DNA from: Chalara sp. BL73
Lineage: Eukaryota > Ascomycota > Leotiomycetes > Helotiales
Assembly: GCA_918026815.1 (NCBI GenBank)
Contig: CAKJVC010000166.1
Coordinates: forward strand, 1-64,000
DNA: 64,000 nt
Direction of reading: 5' to 3'
Part shown: piece after piece, positions 12,895 to 25,722 of the stretch
How positions within the stretch are numbered: the stretch's first letter is position 1
How the letters are laid out: each line of letters starts with the position of its first letter
Position numbers and translations under genes: made by a program
The notes under the pieces: model-generated
Databases searched by the model: none
What the model saw: the letters and a program-made list of their open reading frames with translations, nothing else
What the model was told of the DNA's origin: nothing

Positions 12895-13400
12895 AGCGTA
12901 TCTTCAGACCGGGTGCCGAGCACACGGAAAATCAGGGGAATGTGACGACGCATCATGCCGAACTCTGCGGAGGGATGGAGATCGATGTTTGAGTATGAAC
13001 AAAAGGAAGTCGTATATAAACACATACGAGGCGTCTGCCGGAAAATGTACAATTAGGAGAGGCGTGGTCGGCAGTGTAATATAGCATAGACGGCGAAAGA
13101 GAAGAAATTAAAGAAACGCATGTCAGGCATTATACCTCGGCAGAACATCGTGCGGTGCAACGAACGTCCATGCTTGAAGCTTAATAGTCCATAATATCTA
13201 TTTCCATATCGGAACCCTCCGCGCTCTGCTATTTTGATACCATCAAAACACGCTACTCTCCATCTCAGATACTTTTCGGAAGTAAGCTATACAACGATGC
13301 TGCTCCTCGAATTCGATTTTCTTTTCATGATTCCTATTTCTCGTATATCTATGTTCAACCGCATGACCGCCGCGGAAGACCCCGTTCCATGAAGCGCTGC
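12895..13400. other. Intergenic between convergent genes
   Basis: The 3' flanks of uS17m (plus) and the AAA ATPase gene (minus). No exon or repeat was recognised. Confidence 0.5.
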
Positions 13401-16029
13401 CTAACCACCCCTTTCCCCGAATTCTCTAGCCCAATCCTCGAACTCCTTTAGTCCTTGTTTACTGACAGATGGCCGGATATTAACCAAGCTGGCCTCGAAA
13501 TCCTCGAATTGTATTGGCCGGATCTCATCCATCGACATGTGAAGCAGTGCTTCTCCCAGTGATCTTAGCGGTCCCATGGCAGCATCTTTGGCGAGGGCTG
13601 TTATATCTGAACCTGAGAAGCCTGATTTTTGTTAATGCGTGTGTTTGGGCTGGATGATGGGGAAAGAAGCATACCATCAGTCAGCTCCACTAATCTCTGT
13701 ATATCCTCTTCCGTTAAACTATGCTTCTGATGCCCAAGCAGCGTTCTCAACTGTACCGCCCTTGTCTCATCTTCCGGAAGCGGGATATACTGCCTCCTCA
13801 CGAATCTTCTCCTCGCTGCCTCGTCAATCGCCCACGGCATATTCGTTGCAGCGAGCACCAGCACCCGACTTGCATCGCCTTTTTCTTTCTCCTTCTCACT
13901 TTGCTCCCGTCCTGCAGCCGCGCGCTGTAGATCGCTCCACTGGATCAAGAACTCCGTCTTAATCCTCCTGGTTGCTTCATGTTCTCCTGAACCAGATCGA
14001 GAGGAAAGCAGAGAATCAATTTCATCGACGAAGATAATGCTGGGTGCTAAAGCTTTCGCAAGAGAGAAGAGGGCTCGTACGAGCTTCTCTGACTCGCCGA
14101 GATATTTACTCGTCAGCGAACTGGCGGAAATAGAGAAGAATGTTGAGCGGGATTCTGTGGCTACGGCTCTCGCTAACATCGTCTTTCCTGTTCCTGGAGG
14201 TCCAAAGAGAAGCATTCCGCGTGCCGGTTCACGAAGTCCCATGAATAGATCAGGCCGGAGGAATGGATAGACGACTGCTTCTTTCAAGGCTTTCTTGGCG
14301 ATCTCGAGACCAGCTACATCATCCCAATGTACTTCGTCTCCTTGTACGACTATTTCGTTGAAGATTTGCTTCGCTGCTTGCTCATCCACACCCTTGGGCA
14401 AATTCTTCATGAGTTGGGCTACTTTGATCTCCCAGGCACTCTTTACTGGATCAGTATTCGAGCCTTCGGTATCGGATGTTGGCGTAGTTGGGTCAGCAAG
14501 TATTGGATCTTCCTTTTCCTTTTGCCTCTGCTTTTGCTTGGATTTCTGCTGTCTCTTTAGTTTTGCAGCTTGTTCTTCACTACTTTCGCTCTCTGTAGTC
14601 GTATCAGGACCATCGCGACTCGCTTCTCTTCGTTGCCGTCTCTCATCGTCCTTAATTTGATGTCTATCACGATGTCTTGGTGACGAGGTATTCGCTGGAA
14701 TTGGTCTTCGAGAAACTCTGCTGGGTCCCCCAATATCTCCACTCTCTCTTGTAGCTGCAGGCTTCCTCCGCACTGGGAATTCACTGTATAATTTACTCTG
14801 TTTTGCGCTAGTCTCCGGATATTCCTTCAGATAGGTAGGGTATGACAACGGTTCTAGCGTCGACTTAAGAGTAGAAGCTGTCGGTTCAGCATCAAGCTTT
14901 TCCAAATCACTCAACGCAGAAGCAGTGAGCATGGATCCCGCAGCCGCACCAGGCTGGCCAAGATCTGTAGGTGGAAGTGGGTAAACATTTGCCTTTCCAG
15001 AATCACCAAACGGCATGTCCTTCTTAGGCTCTACATCAATCAGACTCGAACCCGATTGGGGACTATGATCCGGCACCAGCCTTCGAGTCAGTTTATCGTA
15101 GCGTACATTCTGCGAGGAACTGGGTCGATCATTACTTTGCAGCCGATCGATCGTGCCGCTGCTATTCGCTAACTCTGAATCGAGACTTCGACCTAATTTA
15201 TCCTTTTTGCTGATTGACTGCCATGCCAGACTCGCAGCCCGACTTGTGAGTGGATCATCCCTCGAGCGTGACGGTTTAGGAGCTGCTTTCTTACCGCTCC
15301 TATCAGTTGATCTCAAAGTATGCAGCATCGTCCTCTTTTCCGGGCTCGGGCTCCTGCTTGATTTCTTCTTCGGCGGGGCAAGGCTCGTTGACGAAGAAGG
15401 CGTAGATGTTCTTGAAGATGAATAGTAAGTTTTGCTACCAACAACCGCACGCTCGGAGCTATTCTTCTGTGCTAAAGTCGGCCGTTGCGGCAGAGGCGGT
15501 GGCCGCGAGATATCAGGATAGCCGACGGCAGGGATCGTGCCATTGCCAATAAAACCCTTCTCCTCCTCCGCACCGCTCTCCAAAGATGCCCTCGATGTCC
15601 TTTCCGACGCCTTGCTAGCACTCTTTTGTAGCTTCCCGCTCTGCTCATCCGTAGCCGCATCACCACCCACGCTCTCCAGCCGCGACTGCTTCAGCGCCTC
15701 CAGCAAATCCACCCTTTCCTTACACTGCATTTCCATATCCCGCAGGCTGTCCTTTAGCGCCTTTTCCGTCTCCGACTTGGGTACGTAGCCAGCGGGCATG
15801 CGGTAGGCGTTGTGGTAGTATATCTGGTCGAGCGCGGATCGCCATGATCGCAGAGCTTCCGCTTCATTGCCCTACTCTCTCATCAGCACACGCATTCCTC
15901 CCCTCTTCCTTCTCCCTTTCCGCGTCGGTCAAAGCTCACCTGCCCTTCAAAGTACACGGCCGTGGAGCATATTAAATAGCACTCGTCGTAGGTTTTCTGC
16001 AGAGACGCTGAGGGTTTGTTTCGCATCAT
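13401..16029 (-). CDS. MIT-domain AAA ATPase (Vps4/spastin/SAP1-like)
   Basis: A meiotic-clade AAA ATPase that remodels protein assemblies; the substrate is unknown. Exons 16029-15940, 15871-13675 and 13621-13401 join in frame to about 835 residues. An MIT-like N-terminus ([20 protein letters not shown] ... [15 protein letters not shown]) is followed by a long Ser/Pro-rich disordered region. The AAA module has [19 protein letters not shown], Walker A GPPGTGKT (about residue 585), Walker [11 protein letters not shown] (about 642), the second region of homology with RRRF, and a C-terminal tail ending [13 protein letters not shown]. The start is uncertain. The MM at 16029/16026 is the first ATG in frame, but just upstream (about 16030-16115) another frame reads [17 protein letters not shown], which looks like coding sequence and could mean a longer N-terminus or a one-base error. 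Confidence 0.9.
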
Positions 16030-17059
16030 GACCGCTCTTGGATCCTCTCGACCTCATGGGAAATCTTATTCACCTGGTCTATACAACTCGTCAAGTCAAT
16101 CAGTAGTACGTCGAGGGAATGCGGTTGTGGCTAGTGCTTGTCGTTCTTCGATTTATGGTGGGTGTTGAACATCCACAAGCTGGGCTGGAAGTGACGTAGG
16201 TATTACCAGGGTTTCATGTCAAACCACTAACTGAAATTTTGGGATGTAAAACCACAACAATGGCACCTTCTGCCTTACTTAGCTCTTGTTCGGGGTATAT
16301 CTTTCTATGAGGTTTTTTTTGAGGATGCTTCATCAATCCTTGGGTTGCGCAGTTTTCACACAGCTTACGAATAATTAGGGCTGTGTTATTTTTGCGGCAG
16401 TCAAGCCCGAGAACTGCTCATGGAGGGGCTCAAAACCGCCACATCAGGGGCGGGGAGCTGTACAGAGGACTCTGACAAAAGTCTACAGCTGCTTCAAATA
16501 TCATTCACATCTTCTTGATCACATTTCGTCTCAGAAATCTATGACTTGATCCCAACTCTCACTCTCACTCACAAAGTCACGAGAAACAGATCAGGAAAAG
16601 AAGAGACGCATGATAGATAATTAGGCTTTTCGTTCTCCGTCATTCATCAGCCCCTCCCTCTAAAGCCCTCCATTCTTATAATTACAGGTTTGTTGGCCAA
16701 GTCTAGTAAGGTCTTTTGTTCGTAGGTGAAACCTCCCATAGCATGTTTGATATGAAATAACGCCATTTGTTTCCCTTCTCAGCTCGATCAGATAAAATTC
16801 GGAAAACGTCATCGGACATCGCTGTCGCTCGTGAAAGAGAGACGTCCACTGGCGAGAGATCTGAAATAGCAAAAATATGTACAAGTCGAATTTGCGCTTT
16901 TGTTCCCCGAGCTGGGTAGAAAGCAGAACATCCATTTTTAGAGGAGCATATCCAGAACAATATACGCGTATAGTGAGTTATCGAAGGAGCCTATGTAGTT
17001 GGTTTTCGAGATTTGCAGAAGCGGTCCGTTCTTTGGATATGGTGGCGGGAGTCGAGACT
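16030..17059. other. Intergenic, no gene seen
   Basis: About 1 kb between the 5' end of the AAA gene and the 3' end of the mitoferrin gene. Short frames around 16660-16960 show no family resemblance. Confidence 0.45.
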
Positions 17060-18381
17060 TTAGACAATTATGTCATTTTGACGAATGAAGTATGCCCTGA
17101 AACAAAAGTTAATATAATATCCTTAGGTCAAGTATAATTGATAGAACGCACTTGCAAGCCTCATAGGCCGACCAGCAGATGGCGGTGCTGGGCATAATCG
17201 TGATAACCCGAGGTCGAACTCCCTTGAAGAAGCCCCTCAAACCCTCTCTCCGGTGCAGCAGCCGAACACCATCCATCAGTCCATTAACCTTTCTCAATTC
17301 CACGTCCGAGGCGCTCCCTCTTGTTTGCAGCATCGTCTTAATGACATCCATTGGTGTGGTCAAAGCACCAGCAAACCCTCCTGCAAGGGCACCCGCTATA
17401 CAATGTGTGGTAGGGTCGTAATTTTTGTTCGGGTTCATGCTCGTAGAGAGAGATTCGTAGGCAAGGAATTGCAAAGCGGTGAAAGGAACGCTGGTGGCGA
17501 GCGTGGTCGGGTAAGAGACGTAGAAAGCGGCCAGCCCCTCCGCACGGTATAGGTATCTGGCACAGTCGAACATGGACTTGTATGCTGTTCGGGATCCGCT
17601 GAGTTGCATACGTTGTTTGATGACTGCAAAGTTAATATGATGCTATGACTAAGGTAGATTGTACTTTACCATCAAATGGGTTCATGAGTGCGTCACTGGC
17701 AATTGTGGCCGCGGCACCGCTAGCAGCTATCATCTATCAGCACAACTCCGAAGTCTAAAAGTCATAGAAAACATACCAGCAGCAATGTGATGTTGCTCGC
17801 CTAGTTTGTTCCCTCCCATAAGATGTTTCACAGCCTCATATGTTGCAAAGTAAACTGCGTGTGCAGGTCCTGTCCAGCTATCAGTCTCCTTGGCGCAAAA
17901 TCCTGTCACGGTCAGAGTAACCAACCTGCACCCATCGCCACGCTCGATACTCCTCTCCATAAGCTTGAGAATCCCTCCTTGGAAGCCATTCGATAGCCGC
18001 CCGTCAAGATTCCATTGTATCCCGCCGAAGGACCCGAGGTGAGGATCTGCATTCGCGTCTATTAAGTCGGTCAATATCCATTTCCATATAATTAGATTCT
18101 CGGCATGAGCGTACCTTGATGGCATCAACTGGATAGACACATGTGTGCTCCTGATACAATGTTAATCTGCGATGTCCTTTCTCTATGTTGTGGTGCGCCG
18201 AGATGTCTTACAGCTATACCGGCGACGGCTCCGGCGACCAAGTTCTGTACCAACGAGAAGTTTGGCGGTAATCCTTCATAGCTGTTTTCCATTAGCCACA
18301 CGGTAGCTCGTAGAGATAGGAGGTGATTGAGCATGGCACGTACTCATACTCTTCGGCCGGCGCAGCATTTGGCTGGGCCAT
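17060..18381 (-). CDS. Mitochondrial carrier, mitoferrin type (iron import)
   Basis: A mitochondrial carrier-family protein most like Mrs3/Mrs4 mitoferrins, which bring iron across the inner membrane. At least seven short introns are needed. Exon pieces read GLPPNFSLVQNLVAGAVAGIA, EHTCVYPVDAIK, TRMQILTSGPSAGYNGILTG, GPAHAVYFATYEAVKHLMGG, then DALMNPFDVIKQRMQLSGSR and LTTPMDVIKTMLQTRGSA. The three signature repeats PVDAIK, PFDVIK and PMDVIK are all present, and the last exon ends AYFIRQNDIIV. The first junction is odd. MAQPNAAPAEEYEY (start 18381) looks natural but joins one base out of frame, whereas a start at 18368 joins in frame with a less typical N-terminus. Substrate assignment is by family resemblance. 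Confidence 0.85.
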
Positions 18382-19758
18382 TGGGGCCACGGCCACAGAT
18401 CCTCCTCCGTACGTATTCGATTGCAGAGCCAGGATGCCGGCTTCTTTCAGTGCCTCTGGGAGAAGAATAAAATATTGTGATGGAAAATGCGAATCAGCGT
18501 CGCAAGGCCGGCTCTCGGATGGGGTGGATGTGTCGTGTTGGAATGGATGGCGAGCAGATATATGAAGTATGATGTTGGGTCTTTTTTTTCGACTTGGGAG
18601 GTTTTTGGGGCGAAAAATCACAGCAAGCGGTCGTAGCGTATTGAAGTCTACAGGGGGGTTGAGCTCCGTTCGTTTAGGCTTATCGGCCTGCAAGATCACC
18701 GCTAGCTGAGCAAAAGACGGAGCTTGAATACGAATAACGGGGGAGGATGGCAGGTAATTCAGAGATGAAAGGATACGTGGTAAAGATTCAAGAGAGTTAA
18801 CCCCCAAAATATAAAATCGAGCAAGTTCCAAGAAGTGGATGACTACACTAGTACGAGCACATTTCCGCGGGTATGGCATTTCTTATACCTTTTTCCTTTT
18901 TCTCCCTCTCACTCTCCCACACCCACAACACCCCCCAGTCTGTTATGTCCGGTCTTCGCTCAGGCTCGCTGTATCGCTCTTTTGTCCCCTGTTACATTTT
19001 CTCCACCTCACACGCTTCCATCCGAAAGAGCCTCTAAACCGTCCACGAGAGCCTACCAAGAGCTTCGTCGGACAATTCGGTCTAAGACTGTACGAGGGTA
19101 AAATAATTATTAAAAAAAAATAAAAAAAAGAGCGCTCCTCGGCAACCCGATTTTTTTTTATCAGATCTAAAATAAAAATCCACCGGCTCCATTTCCCACC
19201 TCTTGGCTCTCCAGACTCCAACCAGGGGTTCCTCCCCCCATCGTGCATTATCAGATCTTGGGCAACTCACTCATTCGTCCACCATAATATCATACGATTT
19301 TTTTTGATCTCACAATCAACCCATCCTGATGCCATTTCTGTTGATTCCCCCATAAGCCCCCAGCATGCGATTCTAAGAGAGTCCCATCGTCCCGGTTCTG
19401 GGGACGGGTAGTGATGTAAATATCACCCCAGAATTGAGGGCCATGTGGAAGTATCCCTGTCTCCAGATTCAACAGTGTTTCGGTGATGGGCTTGCCTTTC
19501 TTTTTCGGGGTGGTGCTTCTGATGATAGCGTCGCAATGGTGGTCCTCGTCACAGCCGAGAACGGGACAGTGTGGACGTTGATCATCTGCTGCATTGTATT
19601 TGGAAGTGAATTGAATTATATTTCAGATCAGAATCTACTTTCTGCCCAAAGTCTACTCATCCGCTACTCTTGTCCTATCTAATACCCGTACCGATGCTAA
19701 AATAATCCTAAACCTGGTCCATGCTAATGTATCCTAACTCCAAATGATGATGTGCTGT
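18382..19758. other. Intergenic, no gene seen
   Basis: About 1.4 kb holding the long upstream region of the mitoferrin gene (with a pyrimidine-rich tract near 18890-19020 and A-rich runs near 19107-19130) and the 3' flank of ATG9. The open frame overlapping 18381 upstream lacks family resemblance and is probably 5' leader. Confidence 0.45.
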
Positions 19759-22622
19759 TTATACGATATTAACACCTGGCCTCCCTGCCGTTTGCGCCTT
19801 CTGAAATTGATACAAGAGCCCCAAAACACCTCGTTCTGCCGGTGCATCGTTCTCATCCTCCGCCCCAGGAATCTTCCCGCTCTGCGTGGGTGACGTCTCC
19901 CATTTGGACTCCCCCAACCCGCTCTCATAAGCATCCTGAGGCTCCTGAGTAGCCGTAGCCTCATCAACATCCTCGCTCGGATCCTCGATGATCTCCCCTC
20001 TGGCTTGGTATCGCGAGCGCGAGTTGCGTCGCCCACTACGGCCCCCGAACCCAGACGCGGACGGCTGGTGATGCGGATCTAGTAGAATTGATGGCATGGG
20101 AGAAGCGTGTGCCCCTAAAGGAGCAAACCGCGGTGTCCGTGCTGCTTGCGATATTCCAGGTGGCGCGCTATTTCGTGGTCTCATTTCGCTCCGACCCATT
20201 CTTGAGGCTTGTAGATCGGTCGGAAGAGTTTGGGAGTTTAGCCCGGGGAATGGAGGTGGTGGGTGGAATTGTGTTGGTGGACGTATTCCAGGTGGTAGAT
20301 GGCCCGGTATACCTGTCTTGGGATTGAGGGAATAGTTATCCAGAAAACCATAGTACGAGGCAGCCATTTTACCATGCTTAGTAGAGTAGTAATCTTCGCG
20401 AAGATCGGGATTGTGGCCACCTTGCGAAGGCTGCCCATTTCTACCAACGCCTTTTTTGAAGTCAAAGACTGCAAATGAACAAACGTAGCCCACTCCATCA
20501 ACATGCAGCGTAAACTCTCGGAAAAAGTCGATGATCTGGTCACTGCATTGTGGCAGGCTGAACCAGAGCACAAAAGGCGTGATAAGAATACTAAGTACCT
20601 CTTCCAAGAAGATAATGATCTTAAGTTGGTAAAGGGCTGAAAATTCCCTCTTCACCTCATCGCTGTGCAGACGATCCTTCCAATGGCTTGGCTCGTAGTG
20701 GGTATAGGCAATCACGTTCCGAAGTGCGTACTCGGGATCAAAGACGAGATTTTCATCTGGTATCGACCCATTTGAGAATGCCCATATCGCGCCGAAAACC
20801 GTGATGTAGAACAGCACGGTTCTATCTTTGCTGATTTCAAATGCGAGAAATAAGTCTGGATCCCACAATGTCGCGACCACTAAAACAGAGACAATCGCAC
20901 CAGCTACAAACGCTGTAAATTTGGCAAAACGGACCATCTTCACCTTTGGAAATTGTTCCAAATACCGCGACGCAAATGGATGGGACATGTCGACTCGTTT
21001 CCGGAATATGTGGTGTAGCTCGTTGAATTCCCTGAACTTCCACTCCGCTAACGGAGTATATTGTCGTGAGCCTATTGCGGACGGGTTGTTCTGGTATTCC
21101 TAATAATAGGTTAGCAATAAATTTAAGAGTTTGCGAAAGCCTTCTTACTTTAAAGTACCTGAAAAAGTACACAACCATCAAAAAGAACACTATTACTGGT
21201 GCAAGAATAACATTCATGAATCCTGCAAACAAGAATCGTTGCCCTAAAGCATCGCTCAATTCTCTCCGATGGGAGTCCTTTAAAACTAGTTGCCGTACTT
21301 GCCCCGTATCTGGGTTGAAAACCAAATCCATGATGCACCAATCGATATTCCATAACATCGTTCTAGAAAAGAATTGCCGTCCTTGAAGAAAAGGTACTGG
21401 GAGTGTAAGGTCTAATATCTCCTTGTTGAACAAGGCGATCATATAATTCTCTCTTCTCATCAGCCTGTTGGCTATATCATGTGCATCCAGCTTGGCCTTT
21501 GATTGGGTGCCAATGAACTGGCGACTCAATGGAGAAATCTTTCTCTGCACAGTGATTGGATTAGAGTCCCGAAGAGCCATGATTCTTCCTACGACATCCT
21601 GCCACGAAACCGTCTGCATATCGCTATCTGGAATTTCTAGAAGGTGCAAGTAAAATTCATGTATCTGAAAAAGTCGTGGAAGCTCTGATATAAGCTGATA
21701 AACTCTGAATATGACGAACAAGGTGAATAGCCATATAGCTACATTAGCCATTCCAGATATCTTCTTCGTGCACTGTGGAACGAGGACTTCATTGAGTGCT
21801 TTTTCATGAGGTATCTTTTTATAATCCACGCATTGTGTAAGAAATGTTGTGAACACCGCAACGAATACATTGGTACTATAAAATTTGTTAGCCTCAGTTA
21901 CGGCCGCCAATTTTGGAATGGCGAGCTCACAGTAGATCCAGAACTCTTGCCGATACTATACACCAGATGCCAGAACCTGTATAGTAGTTGTAAACATCCT
22001 TGATGAATGTATCAACATCCATAACATTCATCCATCTATACATAGCTTTCTCCCGAGGAGTACCAGTTGGTAACGTTATGGTTGATCGCGGAGTGCGTAG
22101 TCCTCTACGAGGTTCATCATCCAGATGAAGTCGCTGCTGTGCTAGTGCAGCTTCCCAATGTGCACGATTTTCACGGCTTGATGGCCCAGGTATTGGTGTT
22201 TGCCTCTTCTGGGCTCTTGTTGGTTTGCTTGTTGGGGAGCCTTTGGCTGGAATTTCATGGTCTTCAACAAGAAGCGACGCTGGAACTTCATCATCTCCCT
22301 CCTCTTCCAATAACCTAGGAGACTGCGCCAGCCATTTTGACCTGATCCGTTGTGTATCTCTACTCTTAGAATCATTCCTTACTTTATGCTGCGGTAAGAA
22401 TGCCGTGCTCTCTGTTGTGATACGACTGTCTTCGCCATTGAATATATCGTCATGGCCTAGCTCATCATCGTGGAAACGAAGGTTCTCCTCATCAAGCGCC
22501 ATTCCTGTTTGCTCTTCGAGATCCGATTCAGATGCCTCATCGTGTGCCTTGAGGTCCTCATATATGGATCGTGAGGGGGGGTTTGTTGGGAGCAAGCGCG
22601 ATAGTAAGTTCGAGGACATCAT
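19759..22622 (-). CDS. ATG9: Autophagy-related protein 9 (lipid scramblase)
   Basis: ATG9 is the multispanning protein of autophagy seed vesicles and scrambles lipids during phagophore growth. Exons 22622-21931, 21875-21149 and 21099-19759 join in frame to about 919 residues. The N-terminus (MMSSNLLSRLLP) is followed by an acidic disordered region. The conserved core includes MYRWMNVMDVDTFIKDVYNYY, DVVGRIMALRD, WNIDWCIMDLVFN and EWKFREFNELHHIFRKRVDM. It continues with FPKVKMVRFAKFTAFVAG and several hydrophobic segments, then VLSILITPFVLWFSLPQC. The C-terminal tail is Pro/Gly rich and ends PGVNIV. Length and domain order match fungal ATG9. The gene is divergent from COG6, another membrane-trafficking gene, across about 540 bp. 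Confidence 0.96.
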
Positions 22623-23165
22623 GGTTGGGAGAGAAAATGCGGTGGTGCTCTGCTATAAGACATGAATTTCTGTGAGTCAAGCAACTGACTATACCACATG
22701 AGGCTCCTCCCGCTGCGCAACGCAGAAAAGTGATCAGGTGAATCGGCAACGACAGTCTGGATAGCCTAGCAGGCGGAAATGATGTCGTCCATGAGACACT
22801 GCTAGGCGGCAAAATAAGGCGGTCACCCCGCGAAATCGGAAGTGGCTGGTGCATCATATGAAGCTTGGCACTGCGAAGAAGATTTTGACGATGGAAGGCT
22901 CAGAATTGATGAAATTATATATATTATACTAAGAATATGCTTTCAAACGTACGTAGATCTAGAGTTAGTATATTTAAGCACCCTTTTCCTTCAGAACGCA
23001 ATTGTTTTCAGCGGTTCTATAGTGAGGGTAGATTTGACTGTGGCTGAGAATCACTATTCATACGCCACTTCATGCTATATAGACCCATAAACCACGAAAC
23101 TTTCATGGAAGTCTACGTTTGATCAACAATGTACACTAGTGCGAGCCTGACGGAAGTCGTTGAAA
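22623..23165. promoter_or_regulatory. Shared intergenic promoter of ATG9 and COG6
   Basis: A 543-bp gap between two divergent start codons. No exon was found. Any shared regulation is an inference from geometry. Confidence 0.45.
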
Positions 23166-25311
23166 ATGGCCACTGACTACTTCCTTGCTCGTAAGGTCTC
23201 TGGATTGAGTGATGATCTAGAATCGCCTCCTGATGCGAGCACTCAAGCATTACGGAGCAATCCATTATCCACCAAAGTCACGAGTGTCCTCTCAGCATCG
23301 TATGCAGATTCTGATATAAGGGATGCACTGTCTTTACTAGACCAGAAGGGATTGACAAATAACGCAGCAACTCGTCGACAGATACGATTAGATGTTCAGA
23401 AAGAGGTTATAGAAAGCAACAGGGACATCATTCGAGAATTCGGTCATGTGGCAGAGGTGCGTGGATCCCCCCATTCCCAAGACCTATAACTAAATATCGT
23501 AGCAACTTAAACGTATTGGGCTTACCATAGCCAGCCTGAATCGTGGTTGTGAAGAGATGAAGCGACACATTTCGACTGCACACTTGGAGACCGCGCCTGT
23601 CCTTGAGGAATCAACTGCCTTGTTAAAGCAGAAAGAACAAGTTGAAACCAAGCAAAAGCTTCTGAAAGCTTTCAATACTCATTTTATCATGTCTGATGAG
23701 GATATATCCATACTCACGTCTACATCGGAGCCTGTTAATGATCGGTTCTTTTCAGTTCTCAACAGAGCAAAGAAGATTCAAAGTGATTGTGAGATATTGC
23801 TGGGTACAGAAAATCAACGGCTCGGACTTGAGATCATGGAACAGACTTCCAAGAACGTAAATGGAGCATTTCAGAAGTTATACAGATGGATCCAGCGAGA
23901 GTTCAAATCCCTTAATCTGGAAAATCCACAGATTAGTGCATCCATTCGTAGAGCCTTAAGGGTGCTTGCGGAGCGTCCATCCTTGTTTCAGAGCTGTCTT
24001 AACTTCTTTGCTGAAGCCAGAGAACATATTTTATCCGACACCTTTTATACCGCCCTAACAGGCCGGACTGTCGGTGGAGAAGAAGATAACTCTCTCAAGC
24101 CTATTGAGCTTTCTGCCCATGATCCACTACGATACGTTGGAGATATCCTTGCCTGGACACATTCTGCAACGGTTAGTGAACGTGAGGCGTTAGAGGTGTT
24201 GTTCATTTCTGAAGGAGATGAGATAGCAAGAAAAATCCAGGCTGGCCGCGAAAATGAACCATGGAGTCGAATTGTTGAGGATCAAGATCTTACGGGTGAT
24301 TTCGATGGAGTGAAGGCCTTGAATGAGTTAGTCGATCGTGATGTTGCTGGAGTTGCGAGGGTGCTGCGTCAACGTGTAGGACAGGTCATTCAAAGCCACG
24401 AGGAGACAATTTTGGCATACAAAATCGCGAACCTGTTGAATTTCTACCGTGTCACCTTCTCCAAGCTACTTGGCGACGATTCAGTTCTCTTAGAATCCCT
24501 CTCTGGCCTGGAAGAGTCGGCCCTACGGCAATTTAGAGCCTTAATGCGGGAGCATGTTGCCAGCCTACAGGCTGATCAACAAGTTGCTCCGTCAGATCTT
24601 AATCCTCCAGATTTCTTACAAGAAGGCTTGAAACAATTGACAGCAATTATGAAGACCTACGAAACATCGTTCACCTCCGAAAGCACCCGAGAAGATGATT
24701 TCGAATCCGTGCTTGTAGAGGCATTTGATCCATTCATGAAAGGAAGTGAAAACTTGGCAAAGGATCTAGCGGCTCCTAATGATATTATTTACACGATCAA
24801 TTGTCTGCTAGCAGCTCGAAATATCTTGGCGCCGTTTGATTTCATCAGTAGGCGTCTCTCCAACCTTCAGAGCAAAATAGAGGAGCACTCTCGCGCGCTT
24901 GTCAAACAACAATATAATTTCTTTCGAGCTAATTCAGGGCTACAGCCTCTGATCGAAGCTCTAGCGCCAATAACAGACACGAAAGAAGACTTAATCTCAA
25001 TTCGCTCTTTGGGCCCTTTCAAACCTGAGATTCTTACACAGTCCAGTCAGACATTGGATGACTTCTTACCCTCTGCTCTGATGGATGCTATGGAAGACCT
25101 GAAGGAATTGCAAAGCTCGTCGTTGGCGAGGGAAATTACGGAGGAAGCAGCGGATAGTTTCTGCAATGATTTCGAGCAGGTGGAAGAAAAGCTGATTGCA
25201 TCAGACAATGCTTGGGAACAAGATGCTGACGAGGAGGCATTGTCTACAACGCAGCCTCTACGCGAGTTGTTTCCCAGAACAAGTGGAGAGATAAGAGTTT
25301 TGCTCTCCTAG
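23166..25311 (+). CDS. COG6: Conserved oligomeric Golgi complex subunit 6
   Basis: COG6 belongs to lobe B of the COG tether that retains Golgi enzymes by retrograde transport. Exons 23166-23456 and 23503-25311 join (AEV donor side, then [19 protein letters not shown]) to about 699 residues, the usual fungal length. Recognisable blocks are [20 protein letters not shown], the helical stretch [38 protein letters not shown] and [29 protein letters not shown]. The protein is largely alpha-helical, with coiled-coil character near the N-terminus. The ATG at 23166 was chosen rather than the upstream in-frame TTG because it starts [11 protein letters not shown]. The frame is intact with no odd features. 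Confidence 0.95.
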
Positions 25312-25722
25312 AGAGTGAAATTATTGTACAGTCAAGAAATGTGGTAGATATAATCTTCTCACTGTAAACTTCTTCCTTCTACTTTCCACCATGTCTCATT
25401 TAAGTGGCTCAATGACCAGGTGGAGCTTGATACGTTCGTATTAGTCGACTCACTCTTACCCCAGCTACAATACACATCACCGTAAGCACAGCCTCATATG
25501 CGTCGCTGCAGGCTTTTTGGTAGGCTCCGACTTGCTGTATGTTTCTTGGCAAAGCGCCACTTCAGTATATGTCCTACCAACCGTTCCACCAGGCGGCTAT
25601 AAATCCCGTGACCAGTCAAGCAACATCCCGGCGCTTATCTTCGAACCCAAGTCTTTCCTGTTTCGCCCTGCGTTAGAGACAATCTATCGTCAAATTTTGA
25701 GAATGCTCGCCTGCTGCTCAAT
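25312..25722. other. Intergenic, no gene seen
   Basis: The 3' flank of COG6 and the upstream region of the NACHT gene. No family-like frame was found. Confidence 0.45.

Noticed and set aside
12440..12925. Pro/Ser-rich minus-strand frame opposite uS17m
   Set aside because: Shadow of the GC-rich coding exon on the other strand; no family resemblance.
18292..18879. Long open frame upstream of the mitoferrin start
   Set aside because: Composition is not carrier-like and mitoferrins start just before the first repeat; most likely 5' leader.
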